DNA of 48,828 bases from Alphaproteobacteria bacterium (GTDB lineage: Bacteria; Pseudomonadota; Alphaproteobacteria; Micropepsales; Micropepsaceae), in assembly GCA_019241645.1 (NCBI GenBank), contig JAFAWQ010000040.1, forward strand, positions 1-48,828, written 5' to 3'. The notes below the pieces were generated by a model. It saw only the letters and a list, made by a program, of their open reading frames with translations. It was not told where the DNA came from and did not search any database. A program made the position numbers and the translations under genes. Below, piece after piece: positions 25,909 through 35,442 of the stretch; the stretch's first letter is position 1, and every line of letters begins with the position of its first letter.

Positions 25909-26760
25909 CTAAAGTCCGTAGAGTGCCGGCCAGCCCGCCGCCGGTCCCCCGAGTTCTCGGCCGCAGGTGCGGATTTCATCGGCAAAATGCTCGATCAACG
26001 CTTCCTGTATGGGTTGCGTGAGCTCAAGTTTTCCCTTCTGCGATTTCTTGTTGTATCCTGCGGGTATATCCGCTGCGGCCCTGTCGGGATCGGCGCCAAG
26101 AAATTCCAATATCGCATCGCGAACCTGCTTCGGTCGCTCTGCGATATCGTCGAAAAAATAATACCGGAAATGGAGGGCAGGGCCAAACTGCCGCCAGTGC
26201 GCGATAACGCGCGTCGGACAGGCGGCATCCTGCATCACTTTCGTTTCCTGCAGATATTCGCGGAATTGCGCGAGGTCGTTGAGCGTGCTGCCATCGAACT
26301 TGCCGTTTCGGTGCCACATGCAGATATGGGACCAGGCGCGCTCTACCGGCTCTCGCACAAGAAGAACGACCCGAAGGTCGGGCAGCCTTTCTACCAAGCT
26401 TCGCACGGTGCCCGCCTCCAGCATCACATAACCGGGGGAAATGTCGCCGGACAGCAGATTGCCCTTATGCCGGAAGAACGAGATATATCTGTCGAGATCG
26501 CGAGGCTGTCCGGCGTGTGCGACAATCTCTTCCAGGAAGAGCAACTCCGGATCATCGGCATTCAGCCTTCTTCGCTCACCCCGTTGGCGAACGCGCTGCA
26601 GCCGGCGATTTGCATTCCGCAGGCCAGGTATGTCCCGCCCCAGATAGCTAAGTTCCTGGAATGGAATCCAGAACTGGGGATGGTGGCGTAGCTGATCGCC
26701 CAACCAGCCGGTGCCGGCCTTGGCCATGCCAACGCACAGAAAATCTGGTCCGGCCTTCAC
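25909..26760 (-). CDS. Sulfotransferase (paralogue 2)
   Basis: A 283-residue sulfotransferase-family protein, very similar in plan to the gene just downstream. It has the P-loop VGMAKAGTGWLGDQL (about 11-25), the 3'-phosphate segment LLVREPVERAWSHICM (about 133-148) and a shared DRYISFFRHKGNLLSGDISPG block. The start is GTG at 26760 with GAGG eight bases upstream. It is divergent from a third sulfotransferase-like gene 245 bases away, so promoters for both directions should lie in that gap. PAPS is the expected donor; the acceptor is unknown. Confidence 0.88.
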   Translation of the reverse strand: MKAGPDFLCVGMAKAGTGWLGDQLRHHPQFWIPFQELSYLGRDIPGLRNANRRLQRVRQRGERRRLNADDPELLFLEEIVAHAGQPRDLDRYISFFRHKGNLLSGDISPGYVMLEAGTVRSLVERLPDLRVVLLVREPVERAWSHICMWHRNGKFDGSTLNDLAQFREYLQETKVMQDAACPTRVIAHWRQFGPALHFRYYFFDDIAERPKQVRDAILEFLGADPDRAAADIPAGYNKKSQKGKLELTQPIQEALIEHFADEIRTCGRELGGPAAGWPALYGL

Positions 26761-27005
26761 ATGGTCGCCTCAGGATCGGTTGCGTTCAGGCTGCTGCCTG
26801 GGCTGGATAAACCCTGCCTTCGCGCTATTGGCAACAATTTGACGCGTTTCCGAAAGGCATGGAATACAGCGAAAGGGCGAATCGGTTAGTCTCGCTTCAC
26901 CTCGGGCAATAAGAGAAGGTATGGACTTCTGTAAGACGAGCAGGGCGATGGCACCAGTCTGCCATGCCATCAACCCAGCCTGTCAGCGCGCAGTCGGGAA
27001 CGGCC

Positions 27006-27620
27006 ATGCTCCTTAGCCTGACCAAGAAGTTTCTCTTCATTGCCAACCTGAAAACGGCGTCCACCTCCATTGAGCGGGTGCTGTCGCCACATGCGGAAAT
27101 CCGGCTGGTACAGTCGCGATTTGGGAAGCACCAGACGTTTTCCGAATTCGCGGAACGATTCAAATGGATTCTTGGCTGCGTGAACATGCCGGATCTGTTC
27201 ATTTTTGGAGTGATGCGCGACCCGGTGGAATATGTCTTGAGTCTCTACAATTCCCATCGCATCGAGCAATTCAGCAATACTCCGAAATTGTACACCGGCG
27301 ACATGGATTTCGACCGGTTCATTGCCGAGTGGGTGCCGAAAAACGCGGACCAGCTCCGGCCGCAGTTCGCGCGCTTCGTCGGAGCCGAGGGACGCGTGGT
27401 CGCCAATCTGATCATCAGCTATGACCGGCTGATGGAAGGGTTGGCAATGGTCGCCCAAAAGCTCGAGGTCAAGGAACTGTTGAACCTGCCGAGAAACAAT
27501 CCGAGTCCGCCGGGCCTGGAGCGGGTCGAGTTGACGGCCGATCAGATCGCCTGGATCGAGAATCGTTGCGCAAAGGACCGCGAATTCATGGCGCGTTATT
27601 GCAATCGTCTGCTGGGCTAA
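27006..27620 (+). CDS. Sulfotransferase-family protein, short form
   Basis: A 204-residue P-loop protein. The loop reads IANLKTASTSIERVL (about 12-26), matching the HxPKxGxxS type of sulfotransferase family 2 loosely. The 3'-phosphate segment is VMRDPVEYVLSLYNSH (about 74-89). At about 200 residues it is shorter than most members. The start at 27006 is favoured by GGGAA upstream; 26964 is an alternative. It begins the plus-strand run that continues through the glycosyltransferases. Sulfate transfer to a glycan is inferred from the fold and location. Confidence 0.75.
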   Translation: MLLSLTKKFLFIANLKTASTSIERVLSPHAEIRLVQSRFGKHQTFSEFAERFKWILGCVNMPDLFIFGVMRDPVEYVLSLYNSHRIEQFSNTPKLYTGDMDFDRFIAEWVPKNADQLRPQFARFVGAEGRVVANLIISYDRLMEGLAMVAQKLEVKELLNLPRNNPSPPGLERVELTADQIAWIENRCAKDREFMARYCNRLLG

Positions 27621-27673
27621 CTCATCGCCAACAGCCTCTTTCACCTTAGCCGGTCGCATGCGATAGGACATGA

Positions 27674-29011
27674 ATGAGCCTTCCACTCGCCAGCAATGCA
27701 GTCCCGCCAAAAGCGCTGATCGGAGCTTCGATTCCACGCTCGGGTCATCACTTCATGCAAAGCCTGCTGTCGCATTATTTCGGCCCGGATCTTTATTATT
27801 GCGAGGTCTATACGCGGGCTGATTGCTGCCATCAGGTTCCGTGCGTCAGAGGGGCGGGCCGTACCGCCGTCTACCAGAAGAGCCATGACCGCCGCGGCGA
27901 AATTCCGAAGGATGTCGCCGAAGCGATTTACGTCATTCAATATCGCGAGCCCGTCAGCGAAGCGCTTTCCGATCGTGAGCTTGACCTTTCCGATCGCCTC
28001 GGCCGGAGAAGCCTCAACTACCGCCTTTCCACCGATCATTACGCGTGGTGGCTGGCTGGAAAGGCGGCGTATTACAGGAATTTTCACGACAAGTGGTTTT
28101 CCCCGCGCGTCGAAAACGGGGTTTATCTCGATTACGCGTTTCTCTCGGGCAATCCGCATGCCGCCTTGACAAGCATCGCGCAGGTGACCGCCGGGAGGGC
28201 CGACGAGTTTCGCGTGGCAAGCGCGGTGGAGCGGGCCGGCTCGGTCCGCGCGGGGGCCGTGCACCGCAAATCGGATCCCGCTCCCTACACGCCGCGCAAG
28301 ATCGAGGACAGTCCGCATTTCGATCGCGAGCTGCTGGCAGCGTTCGAGGCGTATGTCTTGCAGCGCTGTCCAAATTTTGGCTTCAGTCCGCGGCTAGGAA
28401 ACGCGGACGCTGCGCATCCCTTTTTCGGACTCGTATTGCTGCACGACGAGCGCGAACCGCTGCCAAACGGTGCGACGGACCGGCTCGACGCCGCGGCGAA
28501 ATTTGCGCCGCATCATCCGGAGATTGCGTTGCGTCTTGCCAAACGCGATATCTCCCAAGGTGCGCCGGAGCTGGCGATCCCGCGGCTTGAGACATTGCTG
28601 GCCGGCAATCCGTTCTTCGGACCGGCCTATCGGCAGCTCTTTGGTGCCTATGAAGAGATCGGGCGCGCCATTCCTTACAGGTATCTCGACGGGAACGCGG
28701 TGTTCGCCTGTTCGGACAGTCCAAAGCTCCTCGCGGAACTGGCGGCCGTCTATGGAGCCAGAGGCATGGCGGTGAATGCGTTGGCCGCGCTATCGATGGC
28801 GGCCGCTCTGGCGCCAGACGACTTTCGGATCAACCACCTCTATGCAAAAGCCCTGGCGGACGAAAAGAGATGGGAACTTGCGCTGATCCATGCGGATCGT
28901 GCCGCCGCCTTGCGACCCAACAGCAAGGCGAACACGCAATTGCTTTCAAAGGCCCGCAAACAGGCTGGGCAAGGGGCTTCCCCTTCACTCGCCAGTTCCG
29001 TCGAGGCCTAA
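27674..29011 (+). CDS. Sulfotransferase-like P-loop protein with C-terminal TPR region
   Basis: A 445-residue protein. The N-terminal 245 residues carry the P-loop IGASIPRSGHHFMQSLL (16-32) and an IQYREPVSEALSDREL segment (about 93-108) in the place of the 3'-phosphate motif. Residues about 265-440 are helical TPR-like repeats (EIALRLAKRDISQGAPELAI; ALAALSMAAALAPDDFRI). The SD AGGA lies five bases upstream of the ATG. A TPR-fused sulfotransferase is unusual; it could hold the enzyme in a complex with the TPR glycosyltransferases next door. The sulfotransferase call rests on the P-loop and context. Confidence 0.7.
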   Translation: MSLPLASNAVPPKALIGASIPRSGHHFMQSLLSHYFGPDLYYCEVYTRADCCHQVPCVRGAGRTAVYQKSHDRRGEIPKDVAEAIYVIQYREPVSEALSDRELDLSDRLGRRSLNYRLSTDHYAWWLAGKAAYYRNFHDKWFSPRVENGVYLDYAFLSGNPHAALTSIAQVTAGRADEFRVASAVERAGSVRAGAVHRKSDPAPYTPRKIEDSPHFDRELLAAFEAYVLQRCPNFGFSPRLGNADAAHPFFGLVLLHDEREPLPNGATDRLDAAAKFAPHHPEIALRLAKRDISQGAPELAIPRLETLLAGNPFFGPAYRQLFGAYEEIGRAIPYRYLDGNAVFACSDSPKLLAELAAVYGARGMAVNALAALSMAAALAPDDFRINHLYAKALADEKRWELALIHADRAAALRPNSKANTQLLSKARKQAGQGASPSLASSVEA

Positions 29012-29081
29012 CGTTTTGCACCGAACTCCCGGTCGATCATGTGCTATCGTGTTGAACTCCGACTGAAACCCCAACAGAGGC

Positions 29082-32000
29082 ATGGCCACAACCGACATTA
29101 GACAAAGGCGTGCCAAGCCGCGTCGCGCCGGGCGCGGATTGAAAATCCCGCCAGGGTTTTCCGCGAAACTTGCGGCAGCCAGAAGAGTGGCAAGGCGGCA
29201 GGTACTTGCGCAGCGCCTCCGTTGGCTGGCGGAACGGTCCGATTGGGCCACGGCGAACCGCCTGTTCAACGAGATTGCGGTCCGGGCCGGAAGCGATCCC
29301 GGTGCAAGTGCCTTGCTCGCGAGCGCGGCACTGCGCGCGGCCCGCGATGCGGAAGCCGATGGACGGCCAGTCGGTGCAGCGCGCAACTGGGTGTGGTACG
29401 CGGCTGCTTCCCGAGACACCCACAAGGCTTCCCGCAACCTCATCAGATACGCTCGAAACCTGACTCAAACGCGACACGACCGCAAAACCGTTTCCAACGC
29501 GCTGCAGGTTTGGCAGCTGCTTGCTGTGCTCGAGCCCCGATCCGTCGAAGCCCGACAGGGACTGGTATGGTGCCGTAAGGATCTTGCTCAGCGGGCTGAG
29601 CAGGCCGGCGATTTTATCACGGCGCAATCCCACTGGTCGGCCGTTCTCGATATGACGCCCAACGACCCGACCGCGAAAGAAGGTCTGCGCCGCAGTCTGG
29701 CGCAAGGCGCGCTCGCAGCACCTGACCCGGCGTTGCGGTCACCTCAGGCCCTATCCAGGCGATTCAAGCGCGTTGGCACTTCCGACTACGCAGCACAGTG
29801 CGCGACTGGAAAGGGTCTGCTCCAGGCGGGCGCACCTGAACTGGCCATCCGTTACGTGGAAACGGCGCTGAAAGAGCGCAAGGGTCCCGAAGCATCAGCA
29901 CTGCTGTTTAGCTGCTGTGTCGGCATGCAGCGCTACACCGACGCGGTCATCGCCTTGAGCGCGGTCTTGGAGACGGGGGGGCTGGATGCCGTTCCGGAGC
30001 AGGAGCTGACCAAAATACTGGTGGAAGCCCCCCCGGAGACGTTTCCCGACGAAGCCTTGGTTGCGCTCGCCCGGGAAGGCAAGGCGAATGAACTGGCGCC
30101 GGCACTGGCGCCCCATCTGGTGAGGCGAGGCTTAACGGGCGCGCTGCGGGTTCTTGCCCGGAACATCACGATTGCAGCCCTCGAATGGCAGCCGGCGGAT
30201 GCCGTGGCCGCTGTGGAGTTCCTGTGGCACTCCGGAGACGAACAATGGGCGTTCCGGTTGCTCGCGGTTCTTTCCGCCATTCCGCAACTTGCGGAAACAT
30301 TCGCTGGCCGTTCGGATTCGTTCGATCTCGAACGACTTCGAAGCGTTTTGCTGGCATCGCCCGGTCAGCACTTCTTTTTGCCGGGCGGACTTTTTGTCGC
30401 TGAATGTTATCAACGCCGCGGCGATATTTTGGGCGCCGTGGAAATTCTTTGGCGCGTCTCATCGAATGAACACTTTGCTGGACAATTCCCCGACAATCGA
30501 GACCGTATCGGCCGGTTGATAGCAGACTTGGCCACCGGGCTGGCGTCCGGAAGCGATCCGTGGAAACAGCTGGCGGAACTTGTATCTGGCTGGACCTCGG
30601 AAGCCACGAAGGCTTTTTTCCGCGGCGGGGAATTCGAGCGGGTTCGGGATGCCATCTTGGCCCAGCGCAGGCTGCAAAATGCAGCTCCGTCGAGCCGGAT
30701 GGGTTATTTCCGCGAGCATTATTTCGAGCACCATCTGGAGAGGCGGGAGAACCAGGATCCCAACGCCATCGCAAGTGGCTTCGCTCTTTGCGACATCGCT
30801 CTCCAGTACTTCGATGCGATTTCGAAAATGCGTCCTGTCGAGGAGATTCCTGTTTCATCGGTCCTGAAAGCGCAATTGGGGCGACCGTCACTGTCTTTCC
30901 AAGAAGGCCATTCGGCCGACGTGCTGATGAGCTATTCCTTGCTGCGAGAGGGTCCGAAACACGACCTCCGGTCCGGCAAGCTGATCGATGAAGCGATGGG
31001 ATGGTACCTCGGCCGTTTTGTGCCGGACAGCAAAATTCCGAGCTCTTGCCTGTCGGCGCCCATCCAGGCCTTCTTCAATGACGTCCGCTACGATCACGCG
31101 GCCCTCGGTACTGTCGCGACGAATTTCATGTGGTTCGTCACGCCTGAAATCGGCGACAGCGAGATGCGCTACGACCCTGCCAATCCGCTGGATGCGTTGC
31201 TGTTGGGACTTGAGGCATTTGCCAGCGTTCTTCCCTCGAGACCGCATTATCGACCTTTTTTTGCCGCAATGTTCCCCAGCCCGGATGGGCAATTGTCTTT
31301 TGCCGATGCGTGCGTGGAGGCGCTCTCCGAAAAAAAAGCGCGCGGCATCAGCGAACTTTTGAGTTTCGGCACAACGGTTGAGGATCGCGCGTCCTCATTG
31401 TCGACTGCGAGGGGCGCGCCGCAGGACGTTCTGGTGATCGGCCACACCGGCGCGGGTACGGGACTTGGGCGAAATTTTGAAATGCTGACCGACGCGCTGG
31501 GAGGCAAGGGCACCAAAGTCACGACCATTGGATATGACCTGGAACCGGAGGCTTTTGCACGCGAGTTGCGGCAATGGCACGCGGGTTGTCGCAACACGCC
31601 GGTCGTTATCGCGGCCATAAACGCTCAGGATGTGCCCGCGCTCTTCATCAGAGATCGTCATAACGTTCTGGACAGCTGTCACATCGTTGGATTTTTTCTG
31701 TGGGAAACATCTCGGCCGCCGCGCGTGCAGCAACTCGGAATTCACCTCGTGGACGAGATCTGGGCGCCTACAGACTATGTAGCGCGTGTTTACGCCCCCT
31801 TCGCGCCTGTCCATGTTGTCGGCAAAGGGCTGTTTAGCGGGGAAAACCTGCCTACGGTGGGTGGTCCGGGCCGGAGCAATCCGTTACGGTTTCTCACCGT
31901 CTTCGATTTTCACTCTTCAATCGAGCGAAAAAATCCCCTGGCCAGCGTACTCGCCTTTCAGCGCGCGTTCTGCGCGGGAGAAAATGTCGAGCTTGTCATC

Positions 32001-32555
32001 AAGGCCTCCAACGTCAATCCGCAACATCCTGGGAACGCCTTTGGACAGTGGGAGCGGCTGTGCGGAGCAAGCGCGGGCGACCGCCGCATACGGATCATCA
32101 CTGAAAGGTACAGCGAGGAACAGATGGAGCGCCTGATACAGGCCGCCTCGTGCGTTGTCTCGCTTCACCGCGCGGAGGGATTTGGATACGTGCTGCTCGA
32201 TGCCATGGCAGCCGGGATCCCGGTGATCGCGACGGACTATTCGGGCAACACGGATTTCTGCACTCGCGAAACAAGCTTCCCGGTGTCTTACCGGCTCGTG
32301 CCCGTCCGATCCAATGGCGCCCATTGGGAGACCGACGGAGCGGAGTGGGCCGAGCCGGACATCGATTCGGCGACCGCGCAAATGCTGGCTGTCTATGAGG
32401 ATTATGCGGCGGCCCTGCGCAAGGCGGCCCTGGGCCGCGACCGGGTGATGGCCAAGTATTCCAAAGAACGCTTCGGCACGATTGTGCGCGAACGCCTTGC
32501 AGCAATGCTGCGTGCAAGCGGCACACATGCTGCCGTGGAGGCCCAATTGGCATGA
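29082..32555 (+). CDS. Large TPR/helical-repeat GT4-like glycosyltransferase
   Basis: A 1157-residue cytosolic protein. Residues about 35-480 are helical, partly TPR-like (LLAVLEPRSVEARQGLVWCR; AVLDMTPNDPTAKEGLRR). Residues about 480-780 are unassigned helical sequence. The C-terminal 370 residues are a GT-B glycosyltransferase: VLVIGHTGAGTGLGRNF, FFLWETSRPP, EIWAPTDYVARVY, FLTVFDFHSSIERKNPLA and SLHRAEGFGYVLLDAMAAG. In that last motif the second catalytic Glu is Asp. GAGG sits unusually close to the ATG, so the start is only probable. It lies 70 bases after the TPR-sulfotransferase gene and 47 before the heparinase-like gene, in one transcriptional run. Confidence 0.85.
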   Translation: MATTDIRQRRAKPRRAGRGLKIPPGFSAKLAAARRVARRQVLAQRLRWLAERSDWATANRLFNEIAVRAGSDPGASALLASAALRAARDAEADGRPVGAARNWVWYAAASRDTHKASRNLIRYARNLTQTRHDRKTVSNALQVWQLLAVLEPRSVEARQGLVWCRKDLAQRAEQAGDFITAQSHWSAVLDMTPNDPTAKEGLRRSLAQGALAAPDPALRSPQALSRRFKRVGTSDYAAQCATGKGLLQAGAPELAIRYVETALKERKGPEASALLFSCCVGMQRYTDAVIALSAVLETGGLDAVPEQELTKILVEAPPETFPDEALVALAREGKANELAPALAPHLVRRGLTGALRVLARNITIAALEWQPADAVAAVEFLWHSGDEQWAFRLLAVLSAIPQLAETFAGRSDSFDLERLRSVLLASPGQHFFLPGGLFVAECYQRRGDILGAVEILWRVSSNEHFAGQFPDNRDRIGRLIADLATGLASGSDPWKQLAELVSGWTSEATKAFFRGGEFERVRDAILAQRRLQNAAPSSRMGYFREHYFEHHLERRENQDPNAIASGFALCDIALQYFDAISKMRPVEEIPVSSVLKAQLGRPSLSFQEGHSADVLMSYSLLREGPKHDLRSGKLIDEAMGWYLGRFVPDSKIPSSCLSAPIQAFFNDVRYDHAALGTVATNFMWFVTPEIGDSEMRYDPANPLDALLLGLEAFASVLPSRPHYRPFFAAMFPSPDGQLSFADACVEALSEKKARGISELLSFGTTVEDRASSLSTARGAPQDVLVIGHTGAGTGLGRNFEMLTDALGGKGTKVTTIGYDLEPEAFARELRQWHAGCRNTPVVIAAINAQDVPALFIRDRHNVLDSCHIVGFFLWETSRPPRVQQLGIHLVDEIWAPTDYVARVYAPFAPVHVVGKGLFSGENLPTVGGPGRSNPLRFLTVFDFHSSIERKNPLASVLAFQRAFCAGENVELVIKASNVNPQHPGNAFGQWERLCGASAGDRRIRIITERYSEEQMERLIQAASCVVSLHRAEGFGYVLLDAMAAGIPVIATDYSGNTDFCTRETSFPVSYRLVPVRSNGAHWETDGAEWAEPDIDSATAQMLAVYEDYAAALRKAALGRDRVMAKYSKERFGTIVRERLAAMLRASGTHAAVEAQLA

Positions 32556-32602
32556 CAGCGCGCGAGTCACGCTCCTCGGTGTTGCGGCAAGGACAGCACT
32601 AA

Positions 32603-35440
32603 TTGTCCAGCGAAGACGACAAACACGCGCTCGCGCCGAAGGACGTCACGCGCGACGAGCATGCGTCCGGACCTCGTGGGAAAAAGTCTCGCAAGCGCGA
32701 AAAACGCGAGAAGCGAGAACAGCGGCGCGGCAAGCGAAGAGCCAACGCCGCCGCCGAGCCCGCGGAAGGAAACCGAAAGCGCAGGCTCAAAAAGCAGGCC
32801 CAGGCGCGACTTGAAGCCGAATGGCACGTCTCGGCCGGGCCGCCCAAATCGCTCGAGAAGAAGCGGGGATCGGCCCAGAAGAAGCGCGAACAGCGCCAGG
32901 CAGAGTTGCCGGGCGATGGCGTTCCGGCCCAGGCGACCGAGTTGCCGGAAAGGGAGGAAGGAAAAGTCGAGAAGAGGCGCAGCCGGAAGCGTGCCAGCGG
33001 GCCGGAAGTCGAATTGTCGGAGTCGCCGGCTGAGGAAGAACGAGTCGACGAGGCTGATGACGAAGTTGACGCATTCTCCGATGAAGGGTTGCTTGAGGAA
33101 TCTGTCGAACCTGAGACGGTACGCGAGCGGCGCTCGAAGCGCCTTGTCAGTCCCTTCACAGTGCGGATTGTCGCGTATGACGACGCTGTGCGGCCGTCAC
33201 AGTTCTTTGAATATTTGAAGAGCGCCTTTGCCGATGCTGGCATGGAACTTAACGCTGCGACGGGCGATGCCGATCTGGCGATCAATTTTTGCGAGTCCGG
33301 TTCCGCGGATATTCAGCAGGGAACGCGCGCCACTGCGTTGATTGCGGTGCCCGAAGCTACCGACTGCGGCGCGCCGCTCGCGAGAGCCGCTGTCGCTAGC
33401 GGCGCCGCTTTCATTCCTCTCGCATCTCTCTTGCGACACTATCCCGCGTTATCTCCCGCCGGTCCGGACTGGAATCTGAATGAAAGTGTCAGCGCGGAGC
33501 TCGCCGCCGCCGTGCGTGACCTCGTTCTGCTTCGGCAAGACGAGGGGGCCTTTTGGCCGTTAGACCGCATCGCCGAAAGACAGGACATTGCTGAAGCAAT
33601 CGCGCTCTCTGAAAAACCGTCCGAGTTTCTGAAACGTCTTGCTTGGTCCGGCAAGCTTCTTCCCGCCTCTCTAAGGAAACCGTTCGACTCCAAGAGCATA
33701 GAACGGTTTTTGGACGGCAACATCCAGCTTACCGTCGATGGGGAGCGCCAGCCGGTTCCTTTCTATCTGCCGTTCGACTGGACGGCCAAGCGCGAGGCAC
33801 GCGGCGATCAAGCGATCTTGCACAGCCTGGAATTTGTCACGGCAATCTTGAACTACTGGTATTTCGTGGCGAATGGCGGCAAATCGAAAGCGCTCGAGCA
33901 TGTCCAGACAGCCCTGAAGCAACGCGGCATTACCGCGAGCCAGTTGCTGGGTGCTGGCGGAGCCATCATTGCCGATTATCTGCGAGCCACCCCGTTATTG
34001 CCACCGGAGGCATGGAAGGTCCGCCCCATGCAGCAACGGGCACGCGCTTTCCTCTTGTTCCTCCTGTGCTGCCGGATGGCGGCGATCCGCAGGATAAAAT
34101 TTGATGAAGCCGTATGCGGCCCTGTCTTCCGTGGACTGATCGACCTCCTCGAACGGCTGAGGCCGACCACACTTCTCGCGCCGGCATCGGCCAGGGGGGT
34201 ATCCTACTCAAGGGCGCTGGCGGCGCTGGCGCTACCCCTGCGGAATGTCGGCTATGGCGCTCTGCTTCTGGACGAGGCGCTTGAGAATCTGAACCGGTAC
34301 CATCTGGAACCGGGGCGGTCATCGGACGGTGTTTGGCGCGAAGGTTTTTTGCAGCACGGCGCGGTGTTTACTGCGCTGCGTGTTCTGGTATCCGACCTCA
34401 GGAGCTGCGGCGTTTCGAGCCGGATACTCATGCCGGCACTTATATCCATGGCGCATTTCATCGCTGCCTTCGTGGCGAGTAAGGACAAGTGTCCGCCGGT
34501 CGCGGAGTTGCCGCCGGTGAGTTTTGGCAAATACGCGCGCAGCGCCCGCGCCCTTCTGAGTTCGACCGGAGAAAGCCGCCGCACTCCCGGCAGCAAACTG
34601 GCGGAAAACGCCAGCCTCTTTCCAGATGCTGGGCTTTTCATCAGCCGGTCAGCCGAACGAGGAGGGGCCATCGGCTCACAGCTGGTGCTGCATGCGAGGG
34701 CGGCTCGATCGGGCGGCCCGTCGATCAGTTTCTGCTACGGAGCCGAGGCTTTGCTCATTGGAGGTGGTACGGTTGCCAGAAAGGCCTCGCGCGCCGCTCG
34801 GGCGGCGACCCGCGATGACCCCGCCACGCACAACACCTTCCGGATCGATGGCCTTACCTATCGGAGCGCCCGGCCCGATGGACCGATTCGGATTGAAAAT
34901 GCATGGGGGGAAAGGAATTGGGCAGCGGCGCGGCTGATCAATGAAGCGTTTGCAGAGGCGTGGACCGTGCGAACTGTCATACATCTCACTTCGCTGCATG
35001 CGCTGCTGGTGATCGACGAGCTTGTCTCTCATCGGGGAAATGTCGGGTTCGAGCAGTTCTGGCATCTGGCGGCCGAACTGCAGATGCAGACGGATGCCGC
35101 ATTGCCGGTCATTGTTGCGACGCCGGAAGGCCGCACGCTGACTATAGCCTTTGACAACACGGTCGGGGATGATGTTGTCGAATTGCGATCAGGCGGCGAG
35201 GACGGCATCGGCTGGACCAGCATTTCGCAGCGTGAGATTGCCGCCAATCCGTACCTCATCCGCACCAGAAAAGCGGAAAGGGCAGTGCTGGGCACTTTTT
35301 TCCGCACGGGACGCGCGACAACGCCGCCGCAGCTCACAACGGAGTGGAACGCGGACGGATGGCGCGCGGCTGTGAAAATGGGAGCATCGGAACTTGCGGT
35401 TACCTTCGCAGGCGGGCAGCTGCAGTTGACCGTTCCGTAG
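32603..35440 (+). CDS. Heparinase II/III-like protein with charged N-terminal extension
   Basis: A 945-residue protein. Residues 1-180 are low-complexity: strongly basic from about 22 to 130 (KKSRKREKREKREQRRGK) then acidic from about 135 to 171. Residues about 185-310 are an unassigned alpha/beta segment. The rest matches polysaccharide-lyase-like heparinase II/III proteins of exopolysaccharide loci: an alpha-toroid (LEFVTAILNYWYFVANGG; WREGFLQHGAVFTALRVL) and the C-terminal beta-sandwich (LIGGG and THNTFRIDGLTYR). There is no signal peptide, so the product appears cytosolic, where a lyase would meet its own nascent glycan. Start TTG at 32603 has AAGGA about nine bases upstream. Confidence 0.78.
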   Translation: MSSEDDKHALAPKDVTRDEHASGPRGKKSRKREKREKREQRRGKRRANAAAEPAEGNRKRRLKKQAQARLEAEWHVSAGPPKSLEKKRGSAQKKREQRQAELPGDGVPAQATELPEREEGKVEKRRSRKRASGPEVELSESPAEEERVDEADDEVDAFSDEGLLEESVEPETVRERRSKRLVSPFTVRIVAYDDAVRPSQFFEYLKSAFADAGMELNAATGDADLAINFCESGSADIQQGTRATALIAVPEATDCGAPLARAAVASGAAFIPLASLLRHYPALSPAGPDWNLNESVSAELAAAVRDLVLLRQDEGAFWPLDRIAERQDIAEAIALSEKPSEFLKRLAWSGKLLPASLRKPFDSKSIERFLDGNIQLTVDGERQPVPFYLPFDWTAKREARGDQAILHSLEFVTAILNYWYFVANGGKSKALEHVQTALKQRGITASQLLGAGGAIIADYLRATPLLPPEAWKVRPMQQRARAFLLFLLCCRMAAIRRIKFDEAVCGPVFRGLIDLLERLRPTTLLAPASARGVSYSRALAALALPLRNVGYGALLLDEALENLNRYHLEPGRSSDGVWREGFLQHGAVFTALRVLVSDLRSCGVSSRILMPALISMAHFIAAFVASKDKCPPVAELPPVSFGKYARSARALLSSTGESRRTPGSKLAENASLFPDAGLFISRSAERGGAIGSQLVLHARAARSGGPSISFCYGAEALLIGGGTVARKASRAARAATRDDPATHNTFRIDGLTYRSARPDGPIRIENAWGERNWAAARLINEAFAEAWTVRTVIHLTSLHALLVIDELVSHRGNVGFEQFWHLAAELQMQTDAALPVIVATPEGRTLTIAFDNTVGDDVVELRSGGEDGIGWTSISQREIAANPYLIRTRKAERAVLGTFFRTGRATTPPQLTTEWNADGWRAAVKMGASELAVTFAGGQLQLTVP

Positions 35441-35442
35441 GC

